Shown one piece after another: positions 8,556 to 17,288 of a stretch of 64,000 bases of DNA. The notes beneath the pieces were generated by a model. That model had not been told where the DNA came from. It searched no databases and was given only the letters and a program-made list of their open reading frames with translations. Origin of the DNA: Alphaproteobacteria bacterium (GTDB lineage: Bacteria; Pseudomonadota; Alphaproteobacteria; Sphingomonadales; Sphingomonadaceae). The position numbers and the translations under genes are program-made. The DNA lies in contig JAUHWC010000002.1 of NCBI GenBank assembly GCA_030424845.1, positions 1 to 64,000 of the forward strand, given 5' to 3'. Position 1 is the stretch's first letter; each line of letters opens with the position of its first letter.

Positions 8556-8619
8556 GCAGCATTATAGCATGCCCCAAGGTGGTGCTGGAGTTTATCTGCC
8601 GTTATCCACCGGGGAGCGA
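8475..8619. repeat. ~144-bp imperfect direct repeat, copy 2
   Basis: Pairs with 4941-5084; one indel near the right end. Confidence 0.9.
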
Positions 8620-8639
8620 ACTGGAAGGGGCATGTAAGA

Positions 8640-9083
8640 ATGACCAAACTAAGAGCTGTTGGCGCAGCGTGCGTTCTCTCGGTCACATCGAATGGTCACC
8701 TTAGTTATGGCGTGGCACAGACAATTGAAGATGCTTGGGAGAAACTTCCATCCTCTGCGTTTGACCCCAACGGCATAGCTGAGATCAATCTCAGTTCAGT
8801 GCAGCGTGATGGCAATTTCGTATTTGTGCAAATCAGATATCGCACACCGCCGCTGACCGAAACAAATGCTCAAGAAATTGATGCCGCTGGTCTGGAAGGT
8901 TTTCCTGCCAGCATAACTATGACGCAGGGATACGACTGCGAGAATGAAAAATTCACCACGCTGCGAATGAGCATCATCACCTTCGATGGCCAACAAGATG
9001 AGATGCCCGCTCCCCCTGAAGCGGATTACGAAAAACCGCTAGAAGGTTCGATAAATGAATACCTGATTGAAACCCTGTGTTGA
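8640..9083 (+). CDS. small exported hypothetical protein (possibly surface-adhesin E-like)
   Basis: 147 aa; N-terminal hydrophobic segment, INLSSVQRDGNFVFVQIRYRTPP...QGYDCENEKFTTLRMSI...INEYLIETLC. Confidence 0.5.
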   Translation: MTKLRAVGAACVLSVTSNGHLSYGVAQTIEDAWEKLPSSAFDPNGIAEINLSSVQRDGNFVFVQIRYRTPPLTETNAQEIDAAGLEGFPASITMTQGYDCENEKFTTLRMSIITFDGQQDEMPAPPEADYEKPLEGSINEYLIETLC

Positions 9084-9142
9084 GCACGCTGCTGAGCTTG
9101 CAAGTGTAAGTCTGCGGCCGTAACGCAATGAACATTCATCTA

Positions 9143-10027
9143 CTAAAAAGATAGGTATTGCCGTAATTCTCGCTCACGGTTGCGATTGTAACGCTCTTCA
9201 CATTGCGCCGCGATTGCCTGCTGGCCTACGACTTCGATCGTCGCAGAAGCCCCTTCAAGCTGGCACTCTGCTGTCTTACGACGGATCCAGGCTCTTTGGA
9301 CCTGCAGAAGATCTTCCCGTACTTTTTCGGGTAACGCACGCCAGACTGCATTTATTGACTGCTCAGACAGCGTTTTCTGCGCATTTGCCTCAGAAAGCCT
9401 CGCAGCAGCAGCTGCCTCTTGAGCCTCGGTCAATTCGCGCTCCCGTCGCTCGGCTTCAGCTGTTTCTATTGCCTCGCGCGAACGAACCTCAGGCAACACG
9501 AGGTGAGAAGCTGTAACATAAGCCATCAGCAAATTTGATGGTGCAACATCTAATATCTCTACGTAAAGCCCCTCATCGCTGTCGGTTGGCTGCATTTCAA
9601 ATTCTAGCTCGTTCGTGAAAGCGCGGCCCCTGGAACGAAAACCAGCCACCTCAGCCAATGCATCCACATCAGAATAACTAATGTAAGCGAGTGCTTCATC
9701 AGCATCGTCGAGAACATTCTGTGGGAAGCTTATTTCAAGTTCTGCTGCACAGGACCTAATGCCCAAATCCTTGTCAAAGCTGATAGTGCGGACGCTCTTG
9801 AGGCCGATTTCTATGCTACCTATAGCGCTCATTATAGTTTCAGTTGTAGCTGCTGAATATCCAGCCTCACCCAGGACCTTGCGCACCTGGCTCGCAACAT
9901 CGTCTTTTAGCAATTCTTCCACAAGAACCAACGCATCACCGTCAGCGCAGTCGACAGCCTGTATCTGATCGCATCCTAGCAATGAGAAGCACGCCATTAG
10001 GGCTAAGCCGGGCCTTTTCCAACTCAT
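9143..10027 (-). CDS. lipoprotein with C-terminal LprI/DUF1311-like region
   Basis: Lipobox MSWKRPGLALMACFSLLGCDQ (ATG at 10027; track ORF starts at 10048); C-term DLLQVQRAWIRRKTAECQLEGA...AAQCEERYNRNRERELRQYL. Confidence 0.6.
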   Translation of the reverse strand: MSWKRPGLALMACFSLLGCDQIQAVDCADGDALVLVEELLKDDVASQVRKVLGEAGYSAATTETIMSAIGSIEIGLKSVRTISFDKDLGIRSCAAELEISFPQNVLDDADEALAYISYSDVDALAEVAGFRSRGRAFTNELEFEMQPTDSDEGLYVEILDVAPSNLLMAYVTASHLVLPEVRSREAIETAEAERRERELTEAQEAAAAARLSEANAQKTLSEQSINAVWRALPEKVREDLLQVQRAWIRRKTAECQLEGASATIEVVGQQAIAAQCEERYNRNRERELRQYLSF

Positions 10028-10208
10028 GATCATCTCCAAACGCCACACTGCTAGTTCAAGTCGTAGTCGAGAATCGTTGCCCCCTTTGACTTTTTGCTAG
10101 AGCAAGACACACAATCTTGAAACCCTATCCCAATGGTCGTGGCGGCCACTGTCAGCATTCCTCACTCGTGCTCTTGTGCGGTAGATTTAGGAGGCTAGCC
10201 TTATGCAG

Positions 10209-10787
10209 CTATTGCAGTTGGCTAGTCTCACGGATCAAAGACCAATCGTAACCAAGGCCTTCAACGCGATGTCTAAGCTCGGTGCGGCTCTCTTCATCTA
10301 GTACGGCTTCGCGGGACAAAACCCACAGGTATGTGCCAGACGGCTCGCCCACGATTGACCATTGGTAGTCCGTATCGTGATCTAAAATCCAATAATCGCC
10401 TGAGAACGGCCAGAAGAAGGTAACCCGCAGCTTGGCATTGGTAACAGTGTCTACCACTCTTGCCGTACCGTTCGCAGTCGTCAGCGGGCCATCCACGCCA
10501 CCTTTGCGGCAGCTGTTTATGACGTCTATCCTGCCGTCGTCTCTGAGCGTGTAATCAGCTGTGACCGCCTCGCAGTCCTTTTGGAACGGTGCCTCATAGC
10601 GGTAAATTTCGTACCACCTGCCCAGATAGCGTTCGACCTCTACAGATCTAGCAGGTTCAGGTACCGCTGCATTTCCTACTGGCCGTGATGCCATCATTGC
10701 GCAGCCCGGCAAGGCTAAGGTCAGCACCGCAGCAAAAGCTAAAAGCGCGAATTTGGCACCAGCGTATTTCATGTCCTGCTTGCTCAC
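10209..10787 (-). CDS. lipocalin family lipoprotein (Blc-like)
   Basis: LPGCAMM lipobox; VERYLGRWYEIYRYEAPFQKDCEAVTADYTLRDDGRIDVINSC...FWPFSGDYWILDHDTDYQWSIVGEPSGTYLWVLSR. Confidence 0.9.
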   Translation of the reverse strand: MSKQDMKYAGAKFALLAFAAVLTLALPGCAMMASRPVGNAAVPEPARSVEVERYLGRWYEIYRYEAPFQKDCEAVTADYTLRDDGRIDVINSCRKGGVDGPLTTANGTARVVDTVTNAKLRVTFFWPFSGDYWILDHDTDYQWSIVGEPSGTYLWVLSREAVLDEESRTELRHRVEGLGYDWSLIRETSQLQ

Positions 10788-11059
10788 CGCCTACCACCGG
10801 GGAACGGTATCACGTTGTCGTCGTCGAGGAATATCCGCATGCCTTCTTCTTCTACCGTTAGCTGGAACGCTGCGTAGGCCTCGTCGTCGGTATCAAACAG
10901 GTCGCCCCAGACGGTTGAGGTGCCCTCTTCATTGACCACTTCCAGCGCCCACTGCGGGTCGTCTTCCAGCCGGTAAATCTTCACGTCCACGGTCACACCG
11001 TCGATGCTCAACCCACGCCCGAGGCTAGAGTAGATGATGTTGGGGTCACGGTCGCGCAT
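10784..11059 (-). CDS. hypothetical 91-aa protein
   Basis: ATG ORF overlapping the lipocalin start; IIYSSLGRGLSIDGVTVDVKIYRLEDDPQWALEVVNEEGTSTVW. Confidence 0.55.
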   Translation of the reverse strand: MRDRDPNIIYSSLGRGLSIDGVTVDVKIYRLEDDPQWALEVVNEEGTSTVWGDLFDTDDEAYAAFQLTVEEEGMRIFLDDDNVIPFPGGRR

Positions 11060-11288
11060 GGTGGTCGGTCCTTGGGTTACGCATCAGCCGTGTAACCCAC
11101 CGTTGTCGATGTTGTTGCCTGTCGTGCAGTCAGTGCGGAGGCAGATACTCTACCCACCTTTATACCCTCCTTTCGGTACAAGATTGTAGTGGGGCGCATT
11201 GTACTTTACAAGAGCTCGAAACCAATAATTACAGTAGTTTGACAGTGTCTACATAGCACTTGAAAGAGCCTATTGGAGCCTAGTTGGG

Positions 11289-11306
11289 CGGACTCCGTCT
11301 CCGCCA
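11289..11306. repeat. 18-bp direct repeat CGGACTCCGTCTCCGCCA, copy 2 (candidate att site)
   Basis: Identical to 3507-3524; ~120 bp before msrB. Confidence 0.6.
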
Positions 11307-11426
11307 TTTCCTTCCATTTCAGACGCGGGCTGAAAGCTGGCCGATGTGACATCGTCAGGTCACGGTAGCCTATCGGGCTAAGGCCATGTATCCTGCGCGC
11401 GGTTGGGTCGCGAAAGGACATGGATC

Positions 11427-11882
11427 ATGGACTGGTCAGACGTGCTGCGCTTTGCCACCAATGGCAACCCCGCTCCGCCACGCCGGGTGGAAAAACCGGA
11501 AAACGAATGGCGCGCAGAAATGGACGAGGCGCAGTTCATCGTAACTCGCCTCAAGGGCACCGAACGCCCCTTCAGCAGCGAAATGTGCAGCCTGTTCGAG
11601 CCGGGCCTCTACGCCTGCAGCTGTTGCGAGACCCAATTGTTCGATTCGGCCACCAAGTTCGAAAGCGGCACCGGCTGGCCCAGTTTCGGCGAACCCGCGG
11701 CGCCTAACGTGATGGCCTATCACCGCGATGGAAGCCACGGGATGGAACGCATCGAAGTCACCTGCAATGTCTGCGATTCCCATCTCGGCCATGTGTTTCC
11801 CGATGGCCCGCCACCCAGCGGCTTGCGCTTCTGCATCAATGCGCTGTCGCTGAAGAAAGTGGGCGAGGCAGACCAGGACTGA
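11427..11882 (+). CDS. msrB: peptide-methionine (R)-S-oxide reductase
   Basis: FEPGLYACSCCETQLFDSATKFESGTGWPSF...VTCNVCDSHLGHVFPDGPPPSGLRFCINALSL; AAAGGA RBS before ATG at 11427. Confidence 0.95.
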   Translation: MDWSDVLRFATNGNPAPPRRVEKPENEWRAEMDEAQFIVTRLKGTERPFSSEMCSLFEPGLYACSCCETQLFDSATKFESGTGWPSFGEPAAPNVMAYHRDGSHGMERIEVTCNVCDSHLGHVFPDGPPPSGLRFCINALSLKKVGEADQD

Positions 11883-11884
11883 CC

Positions 11885-13348
11885 TTGAGCTGGAATTTCG
11901 ACAACAGCTATGCCCGCGAATTGGAGGGCCTGTACGCCCCGTGGCAGCTGGACCCGCCAGAGGATCCGCAGCTTCTCGCTTTCAACCGGGCGCTGGCCGA
12001 TCGACTTGGTCTGCCGCTGGGCGAGGCAAGCGATGATGAGCGCGCCAGGCTACTCTCCGGCGCGGCCCTTCCGCCCGGGGCCGAGCCGATTGCGCTGGCT
12101 TATTCCGGCCACCAGTTCGGACATTTTTCGCCGCAGCTCGGCGATGGACGGGCCCTGCTGCTCGGTGAAGTCATTGCCCCCGATGGCCAGCGCTTCGACC
12201 TGCAGCTGAAGGGATCGGGCCGCACGCCCTTTTCACGCAATGGCGATGGCAAGCTGGTGCTGGGCCCGGCCTTGCGCGAATACCTGGTTTCCGAGGCGAT
12301 GGCCGCGCTCGGCATCCGCACGACGCGGGCGCTCTCGGTCGTCACCACAGGTGAGCGTGTATTCCGCCAGGGCTTTCATCCCGGCGCGGTCTTGCTGCGC
12401 GTGGGGGCGAGCCACCTGCGCGTGGGATCCTTCGAATATGCGGTGGCCCACCACGGGGCAGAGCAGGTCCGCAAGCTGGCCGATTATGCCATTGCCCGGC
12501 ATTACCCGGCGGCGGCAGAGGCCCCCAATCCCTATCTCGCCCTGCTCGAATCGGTGATGGACGCGCAGATCGCGCTGGTGGCATCGTGGATGCATGTCGG
12601 CTTCATCCACGGCGTGATGAATACCGACAACGTCACCATTTCCGGCGAGACGATCGATTTTGGCCCCTGCGCCTTCATGGATCGCTATTCGGCCGAAACC
12701 GTCTACAGCTCCATCGATGAAGGCGGCCGCTATGCCTATGCCAACCAGCCCAACATCTGCCGCTGGAACATGGCACGGCTGGGTTCGGCGCTGGCCCCGG
12801 TCATCGTGGAAGAGGACAAGGACGGCATCGATGCCGCCAATGCCCTGCTGGGCGCATTTCCGAGCAGGTATCATGCCGCTTGGCTGGCCGGAATGCGGCG
12901 CAAGCTGGGCCTGGCCGGCGAGCAGGAGGGCGACCTTGACCTTGCCGCGCAGCTGTTGATGGCGATGGAAGGCCAGCAGGTCGATTTCACCCTGTTCTTC
13001 CGCAACCTCGCCCGGGTGCCGGATGGCGGCAGGCAGGAGATCGCCGCCATGTTCGGCGATCCGGCGCGGATCGCCGCGTGGCTGGACCATTGGCTGGAAC
13101 GCATCGCCACCGACGAGATGCCGGCCAGCAAGCGCGAGGCCGCGATGAATGCGGCAAACCCGCTCTATGTCTCGCGTAACCAAAAGGTGGAGGAAGCGCT
13201 CAAAGCTGCCGAGGAAGGCGACATGGCGCCCTTCGAGAAGCTGCTGGACATCGTGCGCAATCCCTTCGAGGAACGTGCCGGGCTGTATGACTACACCCTC
13301 CCCGCCCCGGCAGGTTCCCCGGCCTACGTGACCTATTGCGGGACGTAG
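11885..13348 (+). CDS. selO: protein adenylyltransferase SelO (YdiU family), TTG start
   Basis: AYSGHQFGHFSPQLGDGRALLLGEV...LQLKGSGRTPFSRNGDGKLVLGPALREYLVSEAM...VMNTDNVTISGETIDFGPCAFMD. Confidence 0.95.
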   Translation: MSWNFDNSYARELEGLYAPWQLDPPEDPQLLAFNRALADRLGLPLGEASDDERARLLSGAALPPGAEPIALAYSGHQFGHFSPQLGDGRALLLGEVIAPDGQRFDLQLKGSGRTPFSRNGDGKLVLGPALREYLVSEAMAALGIRTTRALSVVTTGERVFRQGFHPGAVLLRVGASHLRVGSFEYAVAHHGAEQVRKLADYAIARHYPAAAEAPNPYLALLESVMDAQIALVASWMHVGFIHGVMNTDNVTISGETIDFGPCAFMDRYSAETVYSSIDEGGRYAYANQPNICRWNMARLGSALAPVIVEEDKDGIDAANALLGAFPSRYHAAWLAGMRRKLGLAGEQEGDLDLAAQLLMAMEGQQVDFTLFFRNLARVPDGGRQEIAAMFGDPARIAAWLDHWLERIATDEMPASKREAAMNAANPLYVSRNQKVEEALKAAEEGDMAPFEKLLDIVRNPFEERAGLYDYTLPAPAGSPAYVTYCGT

Positions 13349-13637
13349 GCCCCGCCTGCCATGCCTATGGCGTTACCCGCAAAGTCTCTCGCGTCCAGTC
13401 TTGCCATCTCCCTGTCCGGATGACCCGGCACAGGGAGATTAATAGAGTGCGGGAGAACACCCACAAAGAAGAAATTCCTAGCCAGTGCGGCCAGCGCAGC
13501 ACTGGCCCTTTGCTTCAACGCGACCACACCCGTCAGCGCCTCGGCGACCACAAGTCATGCCATAATCATGGTGTGACCCTGCCCTTGCCGCGCGCCTTCG
13601 CCAAGCGACCTGCATGTGCCGAGAAAGGCAATGCCAA

Positions 13638-13656
13638 CCGTCATAAACGAGTCACA
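13638..13656 (+). promoter_or_regulatory. PHO-box-like site CCGTCATAAACGAGTCACA
   Basis: 15/19 by eye to CTGTCATAAAACTGTCACA, 11-bp half-site period; 43 bp upstream of the OmpR/PhoB-like gene. Confidence 0.45.
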
Positions 13657-13698
13657 TCACGGTGGCAGTCCCGCCCGGAACAGGCAGGGATTGTGCAC

Positions 13699-14373
13699 AT
13701 GAACCGCGTCAGCATCGTCACCACGGACGAAGTGGCATCGCGATTTGACCCGTTCTGCAATGGCGAGACGGAGTTCACCTTCGGCCTGCTCACACCGGCA
13801 GGGCCGCAGAAGCTGGTCGAAGGCCCGGTGTGGGCCTTTGTCGACTGGGTGATGGATGACCTGTCCGGCCTCGAGATGTGTCGCCGGCTGCGGGCAGACA
13901 AGCGCCTCAGCGATGCCCATGTCACCATCGTGCTTGAGGCAGACGATGCGGAAGACCGCCGCCGCGCCCTGAAAGCGGGCGCGGATGATTACGCCATTGG
14001 CCCGCTGGACAGGCAGTCCTTGCTGGACCGGGTGCTGGCGTTGCACGCCGCAGGCACGCGGCCGCCGGGCATGCAACTGATCGATGCAGGCGATCTGCAG
14101 ATCAACATCGCGGGCGAGCAGGCGCGCTGGAAAGGCGCGCTGATTGCGTTGCGCCCCAACGAGTTCCGCGTGCTACGTTTCATGACGGAAAATGCCAACC
14201 GCATCCTCACCCGGCAGGAGCTGGTCGATGCGCTGGGCAAGGATGGTGATCCGGAGTACCTGCGCACCGTCGATGTGTGGATCAAGCGCCTGCGCTTCGG
14301 CCTGCGCGAAGTGGGCGCAGGCAATCTGCTGCGCACGGTGCATGGCAAGGGCTACGTGCTCGACCTTCCCTGA
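13699..14373 (+). CDS. OmpR/PhoB-type winged-helix response regulator with degenerate receiver
   Basis: LSGLEMCRRLRADKRLSDAHVTIVLEADDAEDRRRALKAGADDYAIGPLD; RPNEFRVLRFMTENANRILTRQELVDALG...LRTVDVWIKRLRFGLRE...VHGKGYVLDLP; start chosen at MNRVSIVTTDE. Confidence 0.85.
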   Translation: MNRVSIVTTDEVASRFDPFCNGETEFTFGLLTPAGPQKLVEGPVWAFVDWVMDDLSGLEMCRRLRADKRLSDAHVTIVLEADDAEDRRRALKAGADDYAIGPLDRQSLLDRVLALHAAGTRPPGMQLIDAGDLQINIAGEQARWKGALIALRPNEFRVLRFMTENANRILTRQELVDALGKDGDPEYLRTVDVWIKRLRFGLREVGAGNLLRTVHGKGYVLDLP

Positions 14374-14397
14374 GGGCATTTTTCCGCATCATATGCA

Positions 14398-14437
14398 TGA
14401 AAAAGGGGGCCCGCCTGATCGCTCAGGCGAGCCCCTC
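14398..14437 (-). terminator. Rho-independent terminator (minus-strand T-tract)
   Basis: Minus strand GGGGCTCGCCTGAGCGATCAGGCGGGCCCCCTTTTT. Confidence 0.7.
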
Positions 14438-14453
14438 CAGTTGCAGGGTCGCT

Positions 14454-14480
14454 GGCCGGTCCGGAAATGCCGGACCGGCC
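14454..14480. terminator. hairpin GGCCGGTCCGG-AAATG-CCGGACCGGCC downstream of the TonB receptor
   Basis: Perfect 11-bp stem between converging genes; no T-tract of its own. Confidence 0.55.
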
Positions 14481-14489
14481 GGTTGCCAA

Positions 14490-17180
14490 TCAGAAGGTGA
14501 AGGACAGCGATGCGGCCAGTTCGGTGCCGACATCGTAGCTGTTGATCTCCACGCGGTTTGTGCCGTCGGTCTGGTATTCGCGGTTCGGACGGCCGAAGAT
14601 GTTGCGCGCTTCGAGCGAAAGCTCCACCTCGCTGCCGAACAGCTCCAGCCCCTGGCGATAGACGAGATCCACCGTAAGGCCGGGATTCTCGACGATATCG
14701 GGCAGGCCGGCCGTGCCGCGGCTGGTCACGCGCTCGCTGGCATAGTTCACCAGCACGGTGAACTGCTGCAGCTGGTCGATATCTTCCAGGCTCAGCTGGA
14801 AGTTCACCAGGTGATCGCTCTGCCCGGTCAGCGGACGGCCGTCGATGAACAGGTTGGTCGCTGCCGTCGGACCACCCGGAAACAGCTGGGTGATGTCACC
14901 CGCCTGCACCGAGATTTCCGACTGGGTGTAGGTATAGTTGGCGAAGACCAGCAGCTCCTTGCTTTCGAGTAAGCCGCCCATGTCATACAGTTCGAAGGTA
15001 TACTGCAGGTCAGCCTCGACACCCCACAAGGTGGCGCTCGGGGCATTGGCGAAGCTGGTCAACTGGCTGTTGTCCGAGAAGGTCGAGAAGGCTTCGATCG
15101 GGTTCTTGATGTCCTTGTAGAAGCCGGCCATAGATACCCGGTCGCTACCGCCGAGATAGTATTCCCCGCGCAGTTCCAGGTTGGTCAGTTCGCTGTCCGT
15201 CAACAACGGGTTGCCATTGAACTGGCGGTTGGTTTCCGGATCGTAATAGGTCTGGAAGATCAGCTCGCGGAACTGCGGGCGGGCGATGGTGCGGCTGGCG
15301 CTGGCGCGGACCTGCAGCCCGTCGGCCGGTTCGACCGTTACGGTCGCACCCGGCAACCAGTAGCTGTTGCTGAGCGCGGTGGCGCTGGTGGAATTGAGCG
15401 GGGTCGCAAAGACTTCCACCGGGGTCACCGACTGTTCGGCATCTTCATAGCGAACGCCGACATCGACGGTGACGCCAAGCACAGGCTCCGCGCTGATCTT
15501 GCCGTAGGCGCCGTGGATCAGCAGTTCGGCCTGGAACGCCGGGTCGCTCTCGGTGGATTCGATCAGGCCGATGTTGAAGGCATCGATCACCGCATCGCCC
15601 AGCAGCAGGTCAGGCCGCAGAAGGCCCACCGCATCGGGGAAATCGGTGGAGGCATTGAACAGGAATTCACGCCGTTCGGAGTAGCGATCGGTATCGCTGT
15701 AGGCATAGCCTACCGTCAGCGTGGCCCAGTCCAGCACCGGATAGCTGAAATCGATCCCGCCGTACCACAACTCTTCCTTCAGGTCGGAGAACACGACGCT
15801 GGCATCGCCGGTCTGGCGGTCCAGCACGTTGATGAAGAAGTCCGACAAGGGGCCCTGTGCATTGTCGCGCACATAGGTGAAGGTGTATTCGAACGGGGCC
15901 TCGCGCTGCGTCTGGGCAAAGCCGCCGCGCAGGTCCACGCCGAGGTCGCCGAACTCCAGCTCGGCAACCAGCTGGCTGTCGATCAGCTGGCGTTCGTACC
16001 AGGCGGTCTTCTGCTGCTGGATGCTGTCATCATCCTGGAAATCCTCGCCTTGGGAAAGCGTGGTCTGCTTCACCGTGTCGCGGATGAACAGGTTGGTGAA
16101 GCGGAAGACATGGTCCCCCAGCTCCAGCCCGAAGCCGAGCATGGCATTGGCAAGGATGCGGTTGTCCGTCACCACATCGCGGAAATCGCTATCGAGCGAG
16201 AAGTCGGCGAGCACGGATTGCGAGGTGATGTCGCGCGTGCGCCACTTGTTGCTGATCGACATGGTCGCAACCACGCCCAGGCGGCCGTCGTCCCCGACAT
16301 CGGTAGCTGTGCCGCCGGTCAGGCTGGCAGACCAGTTGGCCGGGACATCACCCAGCTTCTGCACCAGCAAGAGGTTGGGATTGCCAAGGTCGCGGGCGAT
16401 CGCCTGCTGGTCCACAGCGAGGTCATCCATGCGCAGGCCGCTGTCGAGGAAGGCCTGCAGCGCGGGTGCCGTCTTGGCCGGGTCACGCGTGCCATCGTCG
16501 AAGCCGAACCAGTCGAAATCGGAACCGTAGTAGGACAGGCCTTCGTGGAAGGTCGTCTCGGTATTGCCCGAAATGCTGCCGCCCACGGTCAGGAAGCTCT
16601 CGTCCGGAATGGCGCGGGTCGTCAGGTTGATCACGCCGCCGCCGAATTCGCCGGGGAAGTTGGCGGAATAGGTCTTCTGCACCAGCGAGCTGGCCACGAC
16701 ATTGGTCGGGAAGATGTCCAGCGGCACCACGCGGCTCAGCGGTTGCGGTGAAGGAAGCGGCAGCCCGTTCAGCAGCGCCAGCGAATAACGATCGCCGAGG
16801 CCGCGGACATAGACGAAACCCTGTCCCTGGACGGACAGGCCGGTGACGCGGCCCAGCGCGCCGGCGATGTCGCCTTCGCCCGTGCGCGCGATCTGCTCTG
16901 TGGACAGCACGCTGACAACCTGGGTTGACGAGCGCACCGGATCGCGGTTACGCCGGCCGGTAACGATGATCCGGTCCCCGCCGGGAATGGAGATATCGGG
17001 GGCATCCAGCTCCTCCTCGGGAGCGGCCATGGTGTCATTCTCGTCGAGGATTTCTGCAGCAGCTTCTGCATCAGCGCCTGCATCCTGTGCGAAAGCCGCG
17101 CCAGGAAAGGTGAGCGCGGTGGTGAGCAGAAGCAGCCCCGCCAGCTGCTTGCCAGTTTTCATGATGTCAGATTCCCTCAT
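14490..17180 (-). CDS. TonB-dependent receptor
   Basis: Signal peptide; DRIIVTGRRNRDPVRSSTQVVSVLSTEQIARTGEGDIAGALGRVTGLSV plug; C-terminal ELAASLSFTF. Confidence 0.93.
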   Translation of the reverse strand: MRESDIMKTGKQLAGLLLLTTALTFPGAAFAQDAGADAEAAAEILDENDTMAAPEEELDAPDISIPGGDRIIVTGRRNRDPVRSSTQVVSVLSTEQIARTGEGDIAGALGRVTGLSVQGQGFVYVRGLGDRYSLALLNGLPLPSPQPLSRVVPLDIFPTNVVASSLVQKTYSANFPGEFGGGVINLTTRAIPDESFLTVGGSISGNTETTFHEGLSYYGSDFDWFGFDDGTRDPAKTAPALQAFLDSGLRMDDLAVDQQAIARDLGNPNLLLVQKLGDVPANWSASLTGGTATDVGDDGRLGVVATMSISNKWRTRDITSQSVLADFSLDSDFRDVVTDNRILANAMLGFGLELGDHVFRFTNLFIRDTVKQTTLSQGEDFQDDDSIQQQKTAWYERQLIDSQLVAELEFGDLGVDLRGGFAQTQREAPFEYTFTYVRDNAQGPLSDFFINVLDRQTGDASVVFSDLKEELWYGGIDFSYPVLDWATLTVGYAYSDTDRYSERREFLFNASTDFPDAVGLLRPDLLLGDAVIDAFNIGLIESTESDPAFQAELLIHGAYGKISAEPVLGVTVDVGVRYEDAEQSVTPVEVFATPLNSTSATALSNSYWLPGATVTVEPADGLQVRASASRTIARPQFRELIFQTYYDPETNRQFNGNPLLTDSELTNLELRGEYYLGGSDRVSMAGFYKDIKNPIEAFSTFSDNSQLTSFANAPSATLWGVEADLQYTFELYDMGGLLESKELLVFANYTYTQSEISVQAGDITQLFPGGPTAATNLFIDGRPLTGQSDHLVNFQLSLEDIDQLQQFTVLVNYASERVTSRGTAGLPDIVENPGLTVDLVYRQGLELFGSEVELSLEARNIFGRPNREYQTDGTNRVEINSYDVGTELAASLSFTF

Positions 17181-17288
17181 GAGACGATCCGGAAAATGTG
17201 GTCGGGCAAGGAACGCCCGATGAGAAATGGGAGAGGGGAGGCGAACACCGGCCGGGCTGGCCGAGGTGCGCCTCCCCTTTCGATCGGC

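Noticed and set aside
10209-10787. Lipocalin as a nitrophorin-like NO carrier partner of the NOS
   Set aside because: Sequence is Blc-type (GRWYEIYRYEAPFQKDC...); no heme-binding evidence, proximity alone is insufficient.
13395-13565. Signal-peptide-like plus frame TKKKFLASAASAALALCFNATTPVSASA upstream of the response regulator
   Set aside because: No ATG/GTG/TTG start in that frame after the upstream stop and only a few residues after the putative signal; possibly a remnant, not annotatable.
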